DNA of 64,000 nt from Bifidobacterium castoris (GCF_003952025.1 NZ_QXGI01000002.1:248001-312000); one strand, 5' to 3'; numbered from the stretch's first letter, positions 28,544 through 37,818 are shown. Translations and numbers: made by a program. The notes: generated by a model not told the origin, from the letters alone.

Positions 28544-29194
28544 TCAGGCGTCGTGATCTGCGGGAGTGTCGCGCGGCTTGAGTCGGAAGGCCTTGCAGGT
28601 CCAGCGCATGACCGCCCACATCGAGACGCCGGCGCCGAGGACGCACCACAGGATCGGCACCCAGACGACCGCGCCGGGCACGAACCACATCAGTACGAAC
28701 GGCAGCGCGATGAGCGCGACGTTGCCGAGCGCCAGCAGCGGCTTCATCAGCGACAGACGGGTCGACTGGCGGATCTGCTCCCACCAGGACAGCTTGCTGC
28801 GGCCGGACAGCGGCAGCACGAAGGACAGCATCATCGCGATGATGACGAGTGCGCCGAGCGTGACGCCGTAGATGACGGACGCCGCGTCGCCGGACTGCCG
28901 TGAGATGTACCACAGGTCGACGGCGCCGATCGCGAAGAGGACGATGAACAGCAGCGAGAACAGCATGTTCACGCCGAAACGGCGTTTGATCGCTCGCCAG
29001 AAAGTGCGCAGGACGCCTTCGTCGGTGTCCTCGACGATCTCACGCGAGACCTCGCAGGCGGCGGCGGTGGCCGGGCCGATCGTCACGATCGGGATCGAAC
29101 AGACGAACCATGCGACGGACAGCATCGCGAGGTCGCCGATGCGGCCCATGACGACGTTGAAGGGATTGTCCTGACGGAACAGGCTGGAACTCAT
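28544..29194 (-). CDS. DUF624 (YesL-like) membrane protein, second copy
   Basis: This 216-residue protein has four to five membrane helices: LAMLSVAWFVCSIPIVTIGP, LFSLLFIVLFAIGAVDLWY, LGALVIIAMMLSFVLPLSG and two C-terminal ones. The N-terminal block DNPFNVVMGRIGDLAMLSV, with VTIGPATAAACEVSREIV, matches DUF624. AGGAG lies ten bases before the ATG. It is co-directional with the membrane-tethered protein at 29251 and belongs to the GH36 side of the mannoside region, not to the dextran operon. Confidence 0.82.
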   Translation of the reverse strand: MSSSLFRQDNPFNVVMGRIGDLAMLSVAWFVCSIPIVTIGPATAAACEVSREIVEDTDEGVLRTFWRAIKRRFGVNMLFSLLFIVLFAIGAVDLWYISRQSGDAASVIYGVTLGALVIIAMMLSFVLPLSGRSKLSWWEQIRQSTRLSLMKPLLALGNVALIALPFVLMWFVPGAVVWVPILWCVLGAGVSMWAVMRWTCKAFRLKPRDTPADHDA

Positions 29195-29250
29195 GACGAT
29201 GTCTCCTCTTTTGGGTTGCGGATGATGTTCGGGTCGAGGTCGAGGGGCGT

Positions 29251-30111
29251 TCAGCGGTACAGGTATGCGATGAACCGCTGCGCATTGCCGGTCTGCTTCG
29301 TGTTCGCGACGACGCCGATGATCGCGGCGTCATCGGTCGCGAACTCGTGCCATCGTTTCGCGTCGTCGAGTCTGAGGCCGTAAGGCTCCGCCTTGCCTTT
29401 GCCGCTGCCGGAATCGTCGACGTCGTCGCTGAGCGCGGAGTCGTCGAAGCCGTGGAAGTCCTCGGCGTAGGCGTGCAGGTCGCCGTATTCGTCGGCCGTC
29501 AGCGTCGACTTGAGATTCGTGAAGTAGCCGTAGCCGGCGAGTTCGCGGAAGACGGCCGGCGGTGCGATGACGACGTCGATCTGCTCGCTCGAGATCATCG
29601 TCTGCAGCTTGGAGAGGCCGTCCTTCTTCGTGTCGAAGTAGTCGTCGATGATGACGTCCTGCCCGAGCGTCTTCGTGTACTGCTCCTGCAGCTTCGCGGA
29701 TTCGCCGAGCGGGAGCGTGCTGTCGACGACGGCCGCATACAGCGCGGGGCGTTCGCGAGGCGAGACGAAACGGACGATGACGAACGCGCACAGCGCGATG
29801 ACGATGACGGCGGCGACGCACGGGATCAGGAAATGCTCGCGGAAGTAGGCGCCCTTCTGGCCCATCGGCAGTTTCGTGAACACGTACAGCTTCGATTTGC
29901 CGGCGTACCGCGGCGCCTGCGTGAGCGAGTCCACGGCCGCGCGCTGGGATTCGGTGAGGCGATCGTCCGACGAATGCCTGTCTGCTGCCATGGCGCCCAT
30001 CCTCTCGTCATATGTTCCGGCGGCGTCGCCGGCGGCCGCGGTGCGCGTCGCGATGCGTTCGCCGGCCGCCTGAGGGCGGCACGTCGGCGTGTCGAAGTGA
30101 ACCTCAGCCAT
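29251..30111 (-). CDS. Membrane-tethered protein with binding-protein-like outer domain
   Basis: No named family was recognised. A soluble N-terminal part of about 85-90 residues is followed by one hydrophobic helix (LIPCVAAVIVIALCAFVIVR). An outer domain follows (VDSTLPLGESAKLQEQYTK, LSKLQTMISSEQIDVVIAPP, AVFRELAGYGYFTNLKSTLT) that looks like half of a solute-binding fold. The start is uncertain: 30111 has no ribosome site, while ATG 29991 (MAADRHSSDD) has AGAGG nine bases upstream and is preferred. It is transcribed away from the GH36 gene across an operator-bearing divergent promoter and precedes the DUF624 gene, so it may sense or present sugar for the mannoside system (inference). Confidence 0.7.
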   Translation of the reverse strand: MAEVHFDTPTCRPQAAGERIATRTAAAGDAAGTYDERMGAMAADRHSSDDRLTESQRAAVDSLTQAPRYAGKSKLYVFTKLPMGQKGAYFREHFLIPCVAAVIVIALCAFVIVRFVSPRERPALYAAVVDSTLPLGESAKLQEQYTKTLGQDVIIDDYFDTKKDGLSKLQTMISSEQIDVVIAPPAVFRELAGYGYFTNLKSTLTADEYGDLHAYAEDFHGFDDSALSDDVDDSGSGKGKAEPYGLRLDDAKRWHEFATDDAAIIGVVANTKQTGNAQRFIAYLYR

Positions 30112-30118
30112 GTTCTGT

Positions 30119-30147
30119 TTGCGTTACTTAACCGCTTAATTTATACT
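30119..30147 (+). promoter_or_regulatory. GH36 promoter with operator in spacer
   Basis: TTGCGT (30119-30124), a 17-base spacer and TATACT (30142-30147) are seen. The operator TTAACCGCTTAA (30128-30139) fills the spacer. A minus-strand promoter for the divergent gene, with a TTGACT -35-like box at about 30163, overlaps the same site, so one regulator could control both directions. Confidence 0.75.
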
Positions 30148-30247
30148 GATTGAGCGAAAAAGTCAATCCCCGGTGTGGTGCCGACGGCGGAACTTACGGG
30201 GACTGAACGCGCGGCGGTCGCGCCGCGGTTGTGCGAAGGAGACAACG

Positions 30248-32440
30248 ATGTTCGACAACGGAAACCATGTGGTGCTGCGCCGCGACGACGTGTGCGTCGT
30301 GCTCAAGACGCCGGACGGCGAGATGCCGCAGGTCGAGTACTGGGGACGTGATTTCGGCATGCCGGAAGCCGAGGACATGCTGGCGATGCTCGACGCGATG
30401 ACGCTCAAGGTGACGCCGCCGGACGAGAAGCCGGACGCGGCGCTGCGCCCGTCGCTGCTGCCGCAGGGCGCCGAGGCCTTCGCGGGCCGCCCGGGGCTTG
30501 AGGCGCACCGCGGCGGGGCTCCGGTGTTCGTGCGTTGGACGTCGGTGGCGACGACGGCCGGCGCGCACGACGGCGCGCCGGCGGATGCCGTCGATGTCCT
30601 CGACGTGCACGCCGAGGACGGCGTCAACGACGTCGCGCTCGACATGCGCCTCGAACTCGCCGAAGGCGGTCTGCTGCTCGCGAAGGCCGCGGTGAAGAAT
30701 ATCGGCGAGGGCGCCGAGCCGCTCGTCGTCAACTGGCTCGACCTGACGATGCCGATTCCGCGCCGTGCCGACCATCTGACGCAGTTCACCGGCCGCTGGC
30801 CGCTCGAAAAACAGCCGGCGACGACGGCGCTGCCGGTCGGCTCCGTCACCCGCGATTGCCGCCACGGCAAGACGAGCCATGAAAGCCCGTGGATGTTCAT
30901 CGCATCCGACGGCGAGCCGAAGTTCTCCGCCGGCGAGGTGTGGACGTGCCATCTCGCATGGAGCGGCAACCAGACCTACCGGATCGACAACCTGCCGCAG
31001 CACGAGGCGCTGCTCGGCGCCGGCGAGCTGCTCGGACCGGGGGAGATCCGCCTCTCCGCCGGCGCGGCCTATACGACGCCGCAGGTGTGCTTCTCCTACT
31101 CCGACGTCGGCCTCGACGGCGCCGCGAGCCGCTTCCACCGTTGGCTGCGCGCGCTGCCGCGGCATGTGCGCGGCGACCGTCCGGTGACGCTCAACACCTG
31201 GGAGGCCGTCTACTTCGACCACGACGAGACGACGCTGATCAGGCTCGCCGACCTCGCCGCGAAGGTGGGCGTCGAACGCTTCGTGCTCGACGACGGCTGG
31301 TTCCATCTGCGCCGCGACGACACGAAGGGGCTCGGCGACTGGATCGTCGACCCGGCCGTGTGGCCGAACGGGCTCAACGCGCTCGCAAGGCACGTGCGCG
31401 GCCTCGGCATGCAGTTCGGCCTGTGGTTCGAGCCGGAGATGATCAATCTCGACTCCGACTGCGCGCGCGAGCACCCCGATTGGATCCTCGCGGCGCCCGA
31501 GGCGGTGCCGTGCCGCGCCGACGTCTCGTACCGCACGCAGTACGTGCTCGATCTGGCCAATCCGGACGCCTATCGCCATGTGCATGACCGGATGGCCGAT
31601 CTTATCGGCGAACTCGGCATCGACTACATCAAGTGGGACCACAACCGCGACGTGACCGAGCCGGTGCACGCCGGCCATTACGGGCTGCATGCGCAGACCG
31701 AGGCCTGCTACCGCCTGTTCGACGAGCTCAAGCGCGAGTTCCCCGGACTGGAGATCGAAAGCTGCGCCTCGGGCGGCGGCCGCACCGACGCCGGCATGCT
31801 GCAGCACGCCGACCGCATATGGGCCTCCGATTCGAACGATCCGCGCGACCGTGCGGACATCCAGCGCTACACCGAACTCATCGTGCCGCCGGAGATGATC
31901 GGCGCGCACGTCGGACCGAGCCCGGCGCACTCCACATGGCGCGCGACCGACCTGTCCTACCGTGCGGCGATGTCGCTCGAGGGATGCTCCGGCTTCGAAT
32001 GGAACATCCTCGAACGCACGCCCGAGGAGCTCCGGCAGATCACCGGATTCGTCGCCCTCGTCAAGGAGCTGCGCGGCGTCCTGCACTCCGGCTCCGTGCA
32101 CCATGCCGACTTCCACGATCCGGCGCTGCGTGCGCGCGGCGTCGTCAGCGATGATGGTTCACGCGCGATCTGGGTCGTCGCGACCGTCACGAATCTGCGT
32201 GACGTCGTCACCGAACGGCTGCGCCTGAACGGGGTGCGCGACGATCGCGTCTACCGCGTGCGCATGCGTCAGGAGATCGGCGAGTCACGCTGGGGATGGA
32301 ACACGCCGGCGTGGATGCGCGACGCCCGAGGTGAGGACGGCTTCGAGGTCGGCGGCGCGCTGCTGAAACGCGTCGGCCTGCAGATCCCGCCGCTGTGGCC
32401 GCTGCAGGCGATTGTGCTCGACATTCGGGAAGTGCGGTGA
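30248..32440 (+). CDS. GH36 alpha-galactosidase
   Basis: This 730-residue cytoplasmic enzyme starts MFDNGNHVVLRRDDVCVVLK. A beta-supersandwich N-domain precedes a barrel with RFVLDDGWFHLRRDDTKGLG, DYIKWDHNRDVTEP (nucleophile Asp464), ESCASGGGRTDAGML and IWASDSNDPRDR (acid/base Asp528). The length fits the long GH36 subgroup. AAGGAG lies before the ATG. It would remove alpha-1,6-galactose from galactomanno- or raffinose-type oligosaccharides. The operator in its promoter links it to the beta-mannosidase regulator and supports galacto(gluco)mannan as the substrate. Confidence 0.92.
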   Translation: MFDNGNHVVLRRDDVCVVLKTPDGEMPQVEYWGRDFGMPEAEDMLAMLDAMTLKVTPPDEKPDAALRPSLLPQGAEAFAGRPGLEAHRGGAPVFVRWTSVATTAGAHDGAPADAVDVLDVHAEDGVNDVALDMRLELAEGGLLLAKAAVKNIGEGAEPLVVNWLDLTMPIPRRADHLTQFTGRWPLEKQPATTALPVGSVTRDCRHGKTSHESPWMFIASDGEPKFSAGEVWTCHLAWSGNQTYRIDNLPQHEALLGAGELLGPGEIRLSAGAAYTTPQVCFSYSDVGLDGAASRFHRWLRALPRHVRGDRPVTLNTWEAVYFDHDETTLIRLADLAAKVGVERFVLDDGWFHLRRDDTKGLGDWIVDPAVWPNGLNALARHVRGLGMQFGLWFEPEMINLDSDCAREHPDWILAAPEAVPCRADVSYRTQYVLDLANPDAYRHVHDRMADLIGELGIDYIKWDHNRDVTEPVHAGHYGLHAQTEACYRLFDELKREFPGLEIESCASGGGRTDAGMLQHADRIWASDSNDPRDRADIQRYTELIVPPEMIGAHVGPSPAHSTWRATDLSYRAAMSLEGCSGFEWNILERTPEELRQITGFVALVKELRGVLHSGSVHHADFHDPALRARGVVSDDGSRAIWVVATVTNLRDVVTERLRLNGVRDDRVYRVRMRQEIGESRWGWNTPAWMRDARGEDGFEVGGALLKRVGLQIPPLWPLQAIVLDIREVR

Positions 32441-32443
32441 AAC

Positions 32444-32472
32444 TTGCCACTTAAGCGCTTCAGTGATACGCT
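32444..32472 (+). promoter_or_regulatory. Epimerase promoter with operator in spacer
   Basis: TTGCCA (32444-32449), 17 bases and TACGCT (32467-32472) are seen. TTAAGCGCTTCA (32451-32462) lies between the boxes. It begins four bases after the GH36 stop codon, so the epimerase has its own regulated promoter besides possible read-through. Confidence 0.7.
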
Positions 32473-32555
32473 CGACATCGTACGCACACGATAGCGCCGG
32501 CCATCAGGGTCGGGCGGGTCAACGAAGACGACGGACGACAATCGGAAGGAAGACG

Positions 32556-33821
32556 ATGACCACCACCAATGCGAAGTATCAGATCGGGACGCCGGAGAAC
32601 AAGAAGTTCCTCGACATCTCCCGCGACAACCTCATCGCGTTCGGACGCCGTTTCCCGGCGGTCGACGGCAGCTCGTACTGGCTCGGCGACGACGGCGCGC
32701 CGTGGAAGGACCGCAACCGCGCCACCTGGATCACGTGCCGCATGACGCATGTCTACTCGCTCGCGACGCTGCTCGGCGTCGACGGCGCCGCCGAACTCGT
32801 CGACAACGGCATCCGCGGCTTGCGCGGCGTGCTGCATGACGAGGAGAACGACGGCTGGTACGCCGAGATCACGCCGGACATCTGCCATATGCCGACGAAG
32901 CAGGCCTATGCGCACGCCTTCGTGCTGCTCGCGGCGTCATCGGCGCTGCTCGCCGGCCGCCCGGGCGCGAAGGAGCTGCTCGAGCAGGCCGAGCACGTCT
33001 ATCTGACGAAGTTCTGGGACGACGAGATCGGCCTGAGCGTCGACACCTGGAACACCGAGTTCACCGAACTCGACACCTACCGCGGTCTCAACGCGAACAT
33101 GCACTCGGTCGAGGCGTGCCTCGCCGTCGCCGACGTCACCGGCGACGAAAGCTGGCGTGAACGCGCCGGCCGCATCATCGGCCATGTGCTCACATGGGCC
33201 GAGGAGAACGACTGGCGCATCCCGGAGCACTTCACCGCCGACTGGATGGCGCAGCTCGAGTTCAACGCGGACAAGCCGGACGACCAGTTCAAGCCCTACG
33301 GCGCGACGCCGGGCCACGGCATCGAATGGGCGCGCCTGATCACGCAGTACGCGTTGTCGGTGTACGGCAAGGACGGCGTGCTGGACGGCGATGGCCGCAA
33401 GTACCTCGACGCGGCCGAGCATCTGTTCAACCGTGCGGTCGAGGACGCGTGGGACGCCGACGGTGCGCCGGGCGTCGTCTACACGACCGACTGGGAAGGC
33501 AGGCCGGTCGTGCACGACCGCATGCACTGGACGCTCGCCGAAGGCGTCAACACGGCCGCGACGCTCTACCACGTCACCGGCAAGCAGGAATATGCGGACT
33601 GGTACGCGACCTTCCTCGAATACATCGACACCTATCTGATGGACCACAAGCACGGCTCATGGTTCCATCAGCTCAACCGCAGGAACGAGGTCATCGACAC
33701 GGTCTGGCCGGGCAAGTCCGACCTGTACCACGCGACGCAGGCGATGATGATCCCGCTGCGCGACCCGGCGCTCTCGATCGCCCCGGCGACGAAGAAGGGC
33801 ATCGAGGAGGGCCTCGACTGA
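32556..33821 (+). CDS. AGE-family epimerase/isomerase, probable D-mannose isomerase
   Basis: This 421-residue (alpha/alpha)6-barrel protein starts MTTTNAKYQIGTPENKKFLD. Conserved blocks are WKDRNRATWITCRMTHVYSL, KQAYAHAFVLLAASSALLAG, TYRGLNANMHSVEACLAVAD, GATPGHGIEWARLI, MHWTLAEGVNTAATLY and NEVIDTVWPGKSDLYHATQA, which supply the active-site His/Arg/Glu set of the family. GGAAGGAAG precedes the ATG. In bifidobacteria a member of this family isomerises unphosphorylated mannose to fructose. Next to beta-mannosidase this is the best call here. N-acylglucosamine or cellobiose 2-epimerase remain alternatives. Confidence 0.82.
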   Translation: MTTTNAKYQIGTPENKKFLDISRDNLIAFGRRFPAVDGSSYWLGDDGAPWKDRNRATWITCRMTHVYSLATLLGVDGAAELVDNGIRGLRGVLHDEENDGWYAEITPDICHMPTKQAYAHAFVLLAASSALLAGRPGAKELLEQAEHVYLTKFWDDEIGLSVDTWNTEFTELDTYRGLNANMHSVEACLAVADVTGDESWRERAGRIIGHVLTWAEENDWRIPEHFTADWMAQLEFNADKPDDQFKPYGATPGHGIEWARLITQYALSVYGKDGVLDGDGRKYLDAAEHLFNRAVEDAWDADGAPGVVYTTDWEGRPVVHDRMHWTLAEGVNTAATLYHVTGKQEYADWYATFLEYIDTYLMDHKHGSWFHQLNRRNEVIDTVWPGKSDLYHATQAMMIPLRDPALSIAPATKKGIEEGLD

Positions 33822-33848
33822 AGGTCGGCCGGGGAAACCTCGCCCTGA

Positions 33849-33892
33849 ATGCGTGACAAGCGCCGCATGCCCCTGCGGCGCTTGTCACGCAT
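33849..33892 (+). terminator. Strong hairpin after epimerase
   Basis: GCGTGACAAGCGCCGCA and its exact complement enclose a 6-base loop, and outer A-T pairs extend the stem. There is no T-run. Confidence 0.75.
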
Positions 33893-34056
33893 CGCCGGGC
33901 GCCGCGGCTGTGGCTGCGGCGTCCGACTCGCGTCGGCGCGGCTCGCCGTAACAACGTGTCCGTAGAATGGGCGTCAGCCGTCCATGCATGTGCGCGTGGC
34001 GCGGCCTTTCCATGCCGTGGACGGCCGTTCGCGGCATCGCGATACAAAGGACGATC

Positions 34057-35532
34057 ATGGCCTCCACATCCGAAGTGAGTGAGCAGCCGCAACAGCTGCG
34101 CAAATCGTTGAAGAACAGGCACATCCAGCTCATCGCGCTCGGCGGCGCGATCGGCACCGGCCTGTTCTACGGCTCAAGCGAATCGATTTCGCTTGCCGGC
34201 CCATCCATCCTGCTCGCCTATATCATCGGCGGCGCCGCGATCTTCATGATCGTGCGCGCGCTGGGCGAGATGAGCGTCGAGGACCCGAAGGCGGGTGCGT
34301 TCAGCTACTACGCGTCGCGGTACTGGTCGAAGCGCGCGGGGTTCATCTCCGGATGGAACTACTGGTTCAACTATGTGCTCGTCTCGATGGTCGAACTCGC
34401 CGTCGTCGGCTCCTTCGTCAACTACTGGTTCCCGAACATTCCGCAATGGGCGTCGGCCGCGTTCTTCCTCGTGTGCATCACGATCCTCAACCTGTTCGGC
34501 GTCAGTGAATTCGGCGAGTTCGAGTTCTGGTTCGCGCTGATCAAGATCGTCGCCGTCATCGCGATGATCGCGGGCGGCATCGCCGTCATCGTCATGAACC
34601 TGCCGACCGACTCGGGCGTGCGCGCGTCCTTCGCGAACTGGTTCACGGTCGACGGCGGCTTCCTTCCGAACGGTGTGATGTCGCGCGCCGCGGACGGCCA
34701 CTGGATGGGTCTGCTGATGGCGCTCGTCGTCGTCATGTTCAGCTTCGGCGGCACCGAGCTCATCGGCGTCACGGCCGGCGAGGTCGAGGATCCGCGCAGG
34801 ACGATCCCGAAGGCGACGAACGGCATCATCTGGCGCATCCTCGTCTTCTACGTGGCTGCGCTCGGCGTCATCATGGCCGTTGTGCCGTGGGACCGCATCG
34901 ACGGCCAGATGAGCCCCTTCGTGCAGATCTTCGATTCCGTCGGCGTGCCGGTGGCCGCCGGCATCCTCAACTTCGTGTGTCTGACGGCGGTCATGAGCGT
35001 CTACAACTCCGCGTTGTATTCGAACTCGCGCATGCTGTATTCGCTTGCGCGCCAAGGCAATGCGCCGGCGTATCTCGGCAGCGTGAACAAGCGCGGCGTG
35101 CCGGTGGCGGCCGTGCTCACGAGCGCCGCCGTCACCGTCGTCGCCGTCGTCGTCGTGTTCCTGTGGCCGCAATTCGCGTTCAACTATCTGATGTCGATTG
35201 CGACGATCGCCGCGATCATCAACTGGACGATGATCATGGTCACCGAGATGCTGTTCCGGCGCCATGTGGCCGCCGGCGATGGTCCGGGGGAGTTGCGGGG
35301 ACTGCATGGCGACGAGGCGCTCGAGCGGATCCAGTTCAAGTTGCCGGGGTGGCGTTGGACGCCGTATCTGATCATCGCGTTCCTGGCGATGGTGGCTGTG
35401 CTGATGTGCTTCTCGCCGAGCTATCGCATCGCGCTGATCGCCGGCGTGATCTGGCTCGCCGTGCTGTTCGCCGCCTATGCGTTCACATCGAAGGGCGGCG
35501 AACGGCGCCGGAAGGCGGCGAAGGAGCGCTGA
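34057..35532 (+). CDS. APC-family amino-acid permease
   Basis: This 491-residue membrane protein starts MASTSEVSEQPQQLRKSLKN and has about 12 helices. RHIQLIALGGAIGTGLFYGS and the substrate-binding motif SISLAGPSILLAYIIGGAAI are AAT-subfamily hallmarks. VMFSFGGTELIGVTAGEVED and NSRMLYSLARQGNAPAYLG follow. AAAGGAC lies before the ATG. It is a single-gene unit closed off by hairpins on the upstream side. The substrate cannot be told from sequence; proline, aromatic, GABA and D-Ala/Gly carriers all share these motifs. Confidence 0.88.
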   Translation: MASTSEVSEQPQQLRKSLKNRHIQLIALGGAIGTGLFYGSSESISLAGPSILLAYIIGGAAIFMIVRALGEMSVEDPKAGAFSYYASRYWSKRAGFISGWNYWFNYVLVSMVELAVVGSFVNYWFPNIPQWASAAFFLVCITILNLFGVSEFGEFEFWFALIKIVAVIAMIAGGIAVIVMNLPTDSGVRASFANWFTVDGGFLPNGVMSRAADGHWMGLLMALVVVMFSFGGTELIGVTAGEVEDPRRTIPKATNGIIWRILVFYVAALGVIMAVVPWDRIDGQMSPFVQIFDSVGVPVAAGILNFVCLTAVMSVYNSALYSNSRMLYSLARQGNAPAYLGSVNKRGVPVAAVLTSAAVTVVAVVVVFLWPQFAFNYLMSIATIAAIINWTMIMVTEMLFRRHVAAGDGPGELRGLHGDEALERIQFKLPGWRWTPYLIIAFLAMVAVLMCFSPSYRIALIAGVIWLAVLFAAYAFTSKGGERRRKAAKER

Positions 35533-35759
35533 CGGCCTGCTATGCGGCGGGCGCCCTCTGCCGGCGGCGGCCGCCCTCTGCCGGCGGCGTGTAGCCGGAG
35601 GGGGCGGTGGTCGTGAACCAGGCTCTTGCCGCATAACTCGCGTTTTCGGCGGTTTTGCTGAGTGATGCGCCGCACGTGGCGTCGGGATGGGCGATATGCC
35701 CGAAGAACCGCACGGATACGCACATCGTGGCCGATCATGCGCACGTATTCGCCCGGAAT
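35533..35759. other. Non-coding stretch with tandem 18-mer and palindrome A
   Basis: No gene is seen. The word CGCCCTCTGCCGGCGGCG occurs twice (35552-35569 and 35572-35589). The first member of a palindrome pair lies at 35631-35668. Confidence 0.6.
35631..35668. repeat. 38-nt dispersed palindrome, copy A
   Basis: Arms GCATAACTCG and TGAGTGATGC surround an 18-base spacer. It is paired with copy B 184 bases away and shares its geometry with five other copies in this window. Confidence 0.6.
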
Positions 35760-36114
35760 CAATCGGAATAGCTCAATTGAATCGCCTCTGGCGACGCAGC
35801 CGCCGAGCCGACCGCCGCATATCTCGTGATGGTTGAGGAAATACCGAGATATGCGACGGGCGGCTCGACGATATGCGCGCAATGCCAGGTGGCCGGCGAC
35901 CGCGCCATCTGGCCCATCGTTGTGTTGTCGATCATGTCGTCGCCGTTCCTCCCCGCCGTCGAGGATCCCGTCGACGCTGATGCCATGGAGTTCCGAAAAC
36001 GTCACGAGCAACGAAAGGTCGGGGTTCGTCGATCCGGTCCGCGAGCTGCTGCTGCGTCCACTCGTGCTCGAGCCGGAGCTCCCTGAGGAACGTCCCGATA
36101 TGCTTCTGGTTCAT
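35760..36114 (-). pseudogene. Decayed XRE-family regulator
   Basis: The frame starts at 36114 after AAAAGGCACG with MNQKHIGTFLRELRLEHEWT, then QQQLADRI, a typical XRE helix-turn-helix start. It then loses about the expected middle part of the domain and continues in another frame as NPDLSLLVTFSELHGISVDG, then ILDGGEE, which is the normal end of this domain. A further frame change follows near NGDDMIDNT. With at least two lesions no functional protein is expected. Palindrome B lies inside the decayed 3' part. Confidence 0.65.
35815..35852. repeat. 38-nt dispersed palindrome, copy B
   Basis: Perfect 10-nt arms GCATATCTCG and CGAGATATGC flank an 18-base spacer containing TTGAGGAAA, a word shared with copy F. 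Confidence 0.7.
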
Positions 36115-36301
36115 CGTGCCTTTTCTTTCGGCGGTCGTGGAGTGCTTTCGGGCATCAGCATCGCATCGCGTCGGCGGCGACGCGCACGCGATCGTCAGAT
36201 GCAGCCCGAGAACTCGGGCGCTGACCGGTGAGCGGACATGCGACACTGCTGTCCAATGGCGGAATTCCAACGGAAACCGGCGATGACGGCGGCCAACGCG
36301 T

Positions 36302-36928
36302 CTATGCGTCGGCCGTGGTCTCGCGGGGCATGCTCATGGTGATGATGGTGCGGGCGATATCCTCCGGGGTGGCCTGCAGATCCGTCTCCAGCCAGTATTG
36401 GATGAGGCCGAGGCTGCCGTGGATGGCGAACTGCGTGCGCATGACATTCTCGAGGGCGCTTGGCGAGCTGGGCGATGTCGCGACGATGCGGTCGTAGCGT
36501 GCGTAGATCAGGCCGACGAGGCGCCGTTGGAAGTCGACGTCGGCGCGGGGGCTCAGGAGGACCTGCAGATGGCGTCTGTTCTGCGCGATGTACCGGCAGA
36601 TCTGCACGATCGCGTTGTCGAGCCCGGCGTCGATGGCCTTCTGCCGTTCGGGGCCGTCATGCCGGGCGCCCTGCCGTTCGGCCTGCTCGAGCATGTCGTC
36701 GAAGGTGGCGGACAGCCACGAGAAGGTCTCGTTCTCAATCGTGCCCAACAGATCCGTCAGGTCGTCGTAATGGGCGTAGAACGTGGAGCGGTTGACGTCC
36801 GCCTTGGCGCACAGTTCGCTTACGGTGATGGCGTTCAGGGGCTTCTCTCGCAGCAGGTCGATGAGCGAATCCTCGATGACCGTGCGCGTGTACCGTGTGC
36901 GGCGGCTCTCCGTCAGCGCCTTTGCCAT
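36302..36928 (-). CDS. TetR-family regulator
   Basis: This 208-residue protein starts MAKALTESRRTRYTRTVIED. The helix-turn-helix is NAITVSELCAKADVNRSTFY, then AHYDDLTDLL. The C-terminal ligand domain is helical and shows no known signature. The start at 36928 has AGGAGG nine bases upstream; an ATG at 36937 directly follows that site. It is divergent from the ABC/FtsX operon, and a CAACAC-GTGTTG palindrome lies between that operon's promoter boxes, so it probably represses the transporter and itself. Confidence 0.85.
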   Translation of the reverse strand: MAKALTESRRTRYTRTVIEDSLIDLLREKPLNAITVSELCAKADVNRSTFYAHYDDLTDLLGTIENETFSWLSATFDDMLEQAERQGARHDGPERQKAIDAGLDNAIVQICRYIAQNRRHLQVLLSPRADVDFQRRLVGLIYARYDRIVATSPSSPSALENVMRTQFAIHGSLGLIQYWLETDLQATPEDIARTIITMSMPRETTADA

Positions 36929-36983
36929 GGTCTTCATCCTCCTTCGCGTCCGTCCGTGCGACGACACGCTATCCAACTGATGG

Positions 36984-37012
36984 TTGCGAAAACAACACCG
37001 TGTTGATTTACT
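36984..37012 (+). promoter_or_regulatory. ABC operon promoter with TetR-type operator
   Basis: TTGCGA (36984-36989), 17 bases and TTTACT (37007-37012) are seen. The palindrome CAACACCGTGTTG (36993-37005) occupies the spacer, a good position for repression by the divergent TetR protein. Confidence 0.65.
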
Positions 37013-37115
37013 AGTGTACAGCACAATGCCACGGAAGGCGTGCGGCGGTTCAACGCCGGGCGCCGGGGCGATGGACCTCGCCACGAGGACCGCACCGCAG
37101 CGGAAGGAGCAGGCG

Positions 37116-37817
37116 ATGGCGTACATCGAATTCAATGATGTGGTCAAGGGGTACCCGGCCGGCGACTCCACGATTCGTGCGCTCGACGACGCGAATTTCA
37201 CGGCCGATGAAGGCGAACTGAGCGTCATCCTCGGGCAGTCCGGCGCCGGCAAGACGACGGCGCTCAACATCCTCGGTGGCATGGATACGGCCACGTCGGG
37301 CAAGGTCGTTGTCGGCGGACGCGACATCACCGACCTCAACCACCACGACCTGATCACCTACCGGCGCAACGACATCGGCTTCGTCTTCCAGTTCTACAAC
37401 CTCATCCCCAACCTCACGGCGCTTGAGAACGTGGAGCTGGCCTCGCAGATCTGCGCCGACCATTTCGACCCGGCGCAGACGTTGGAGAAGGTCGGTCTGG
37501 CGGACCGGCTCGACAACTTCCCGGCGCAGCTGTCCGGAGGCGAGCAGCAGCGCGTCTCGATCGCGCGCGCCGTTGCGAAGAAGCCGAAGCTGCTGTTGTG
37601 CGACGAGCCGACCGGTGCGCTCGACTACGAGACCGGCAAGGAGGTGCTGCAGCTGCTGCAGGACATCTGCCGTGATGAGCGCATGACCGTGCTCATCGTC
37701 ACGCACAACTCGGCGCTCGCGCCGATGGCGCATAAGGTCATCCGCTTCCGTTCCGGCAAGGTCGTCAGCCAGGAGACCAACGACCATCCGACGCCGATCG
37801 GCGAGATCGAATGGTGA
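37116..37817 (+). CDS. MacB/LolD-type ABC transporter ATPase
   Basis: This 233-residue ATPase starts [20 protein letters not shown]. Walker A is GQSGAGKTT, the Q-loop region [20 protein letters not shown], the signature [14 protein letters not shown] and Walker [21 protein letters not shown] precedes the ATG. It ends a few bases before the FtsX-type permease and would power that protein. Such pairs export peptides or antimicrobials, move lipoproteins or transmit mechanical signals; which applies here is unknown. Confidence 0.9.
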   Translation: MAYIEFNDVVKGYPAGDSTIRALDDANFTADEGELSVILGQSGAGKTTALNILGGMDTATSGKVVVGGRDITDLNHHDLITYRRNDIGFVFQFYNLIPNLTALENVELASQICADHFDPAQTLEKVGLADRLDNFPAQLSGGEQQRVSIARAVAKKPKLLLCDEPTGALDYETGKEVLQLLQDICRDERMTVLIVTHNSALAPMAHKVIRFRSGKVVSQETNDHPTPIGEIEW

Positions 37818-37818
37818 G

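Noticed and set aside
32556-33821. Reading the AGE-family gene as the partner of nanE (GlcNAc 2-epimerase)
   Set aside because: It is 30 kb from nanE and shares the operator of the mannoside regulon, so mannose isomerase is the better call, though not proven.
35631-35852. Possible short CRISPR array or IS ends at the palindrome pair
   Set aside because: There are only two copies with a gap of about 146 bases, no regular spacers, no cas genes, no transposase and no visible target-site duplication.
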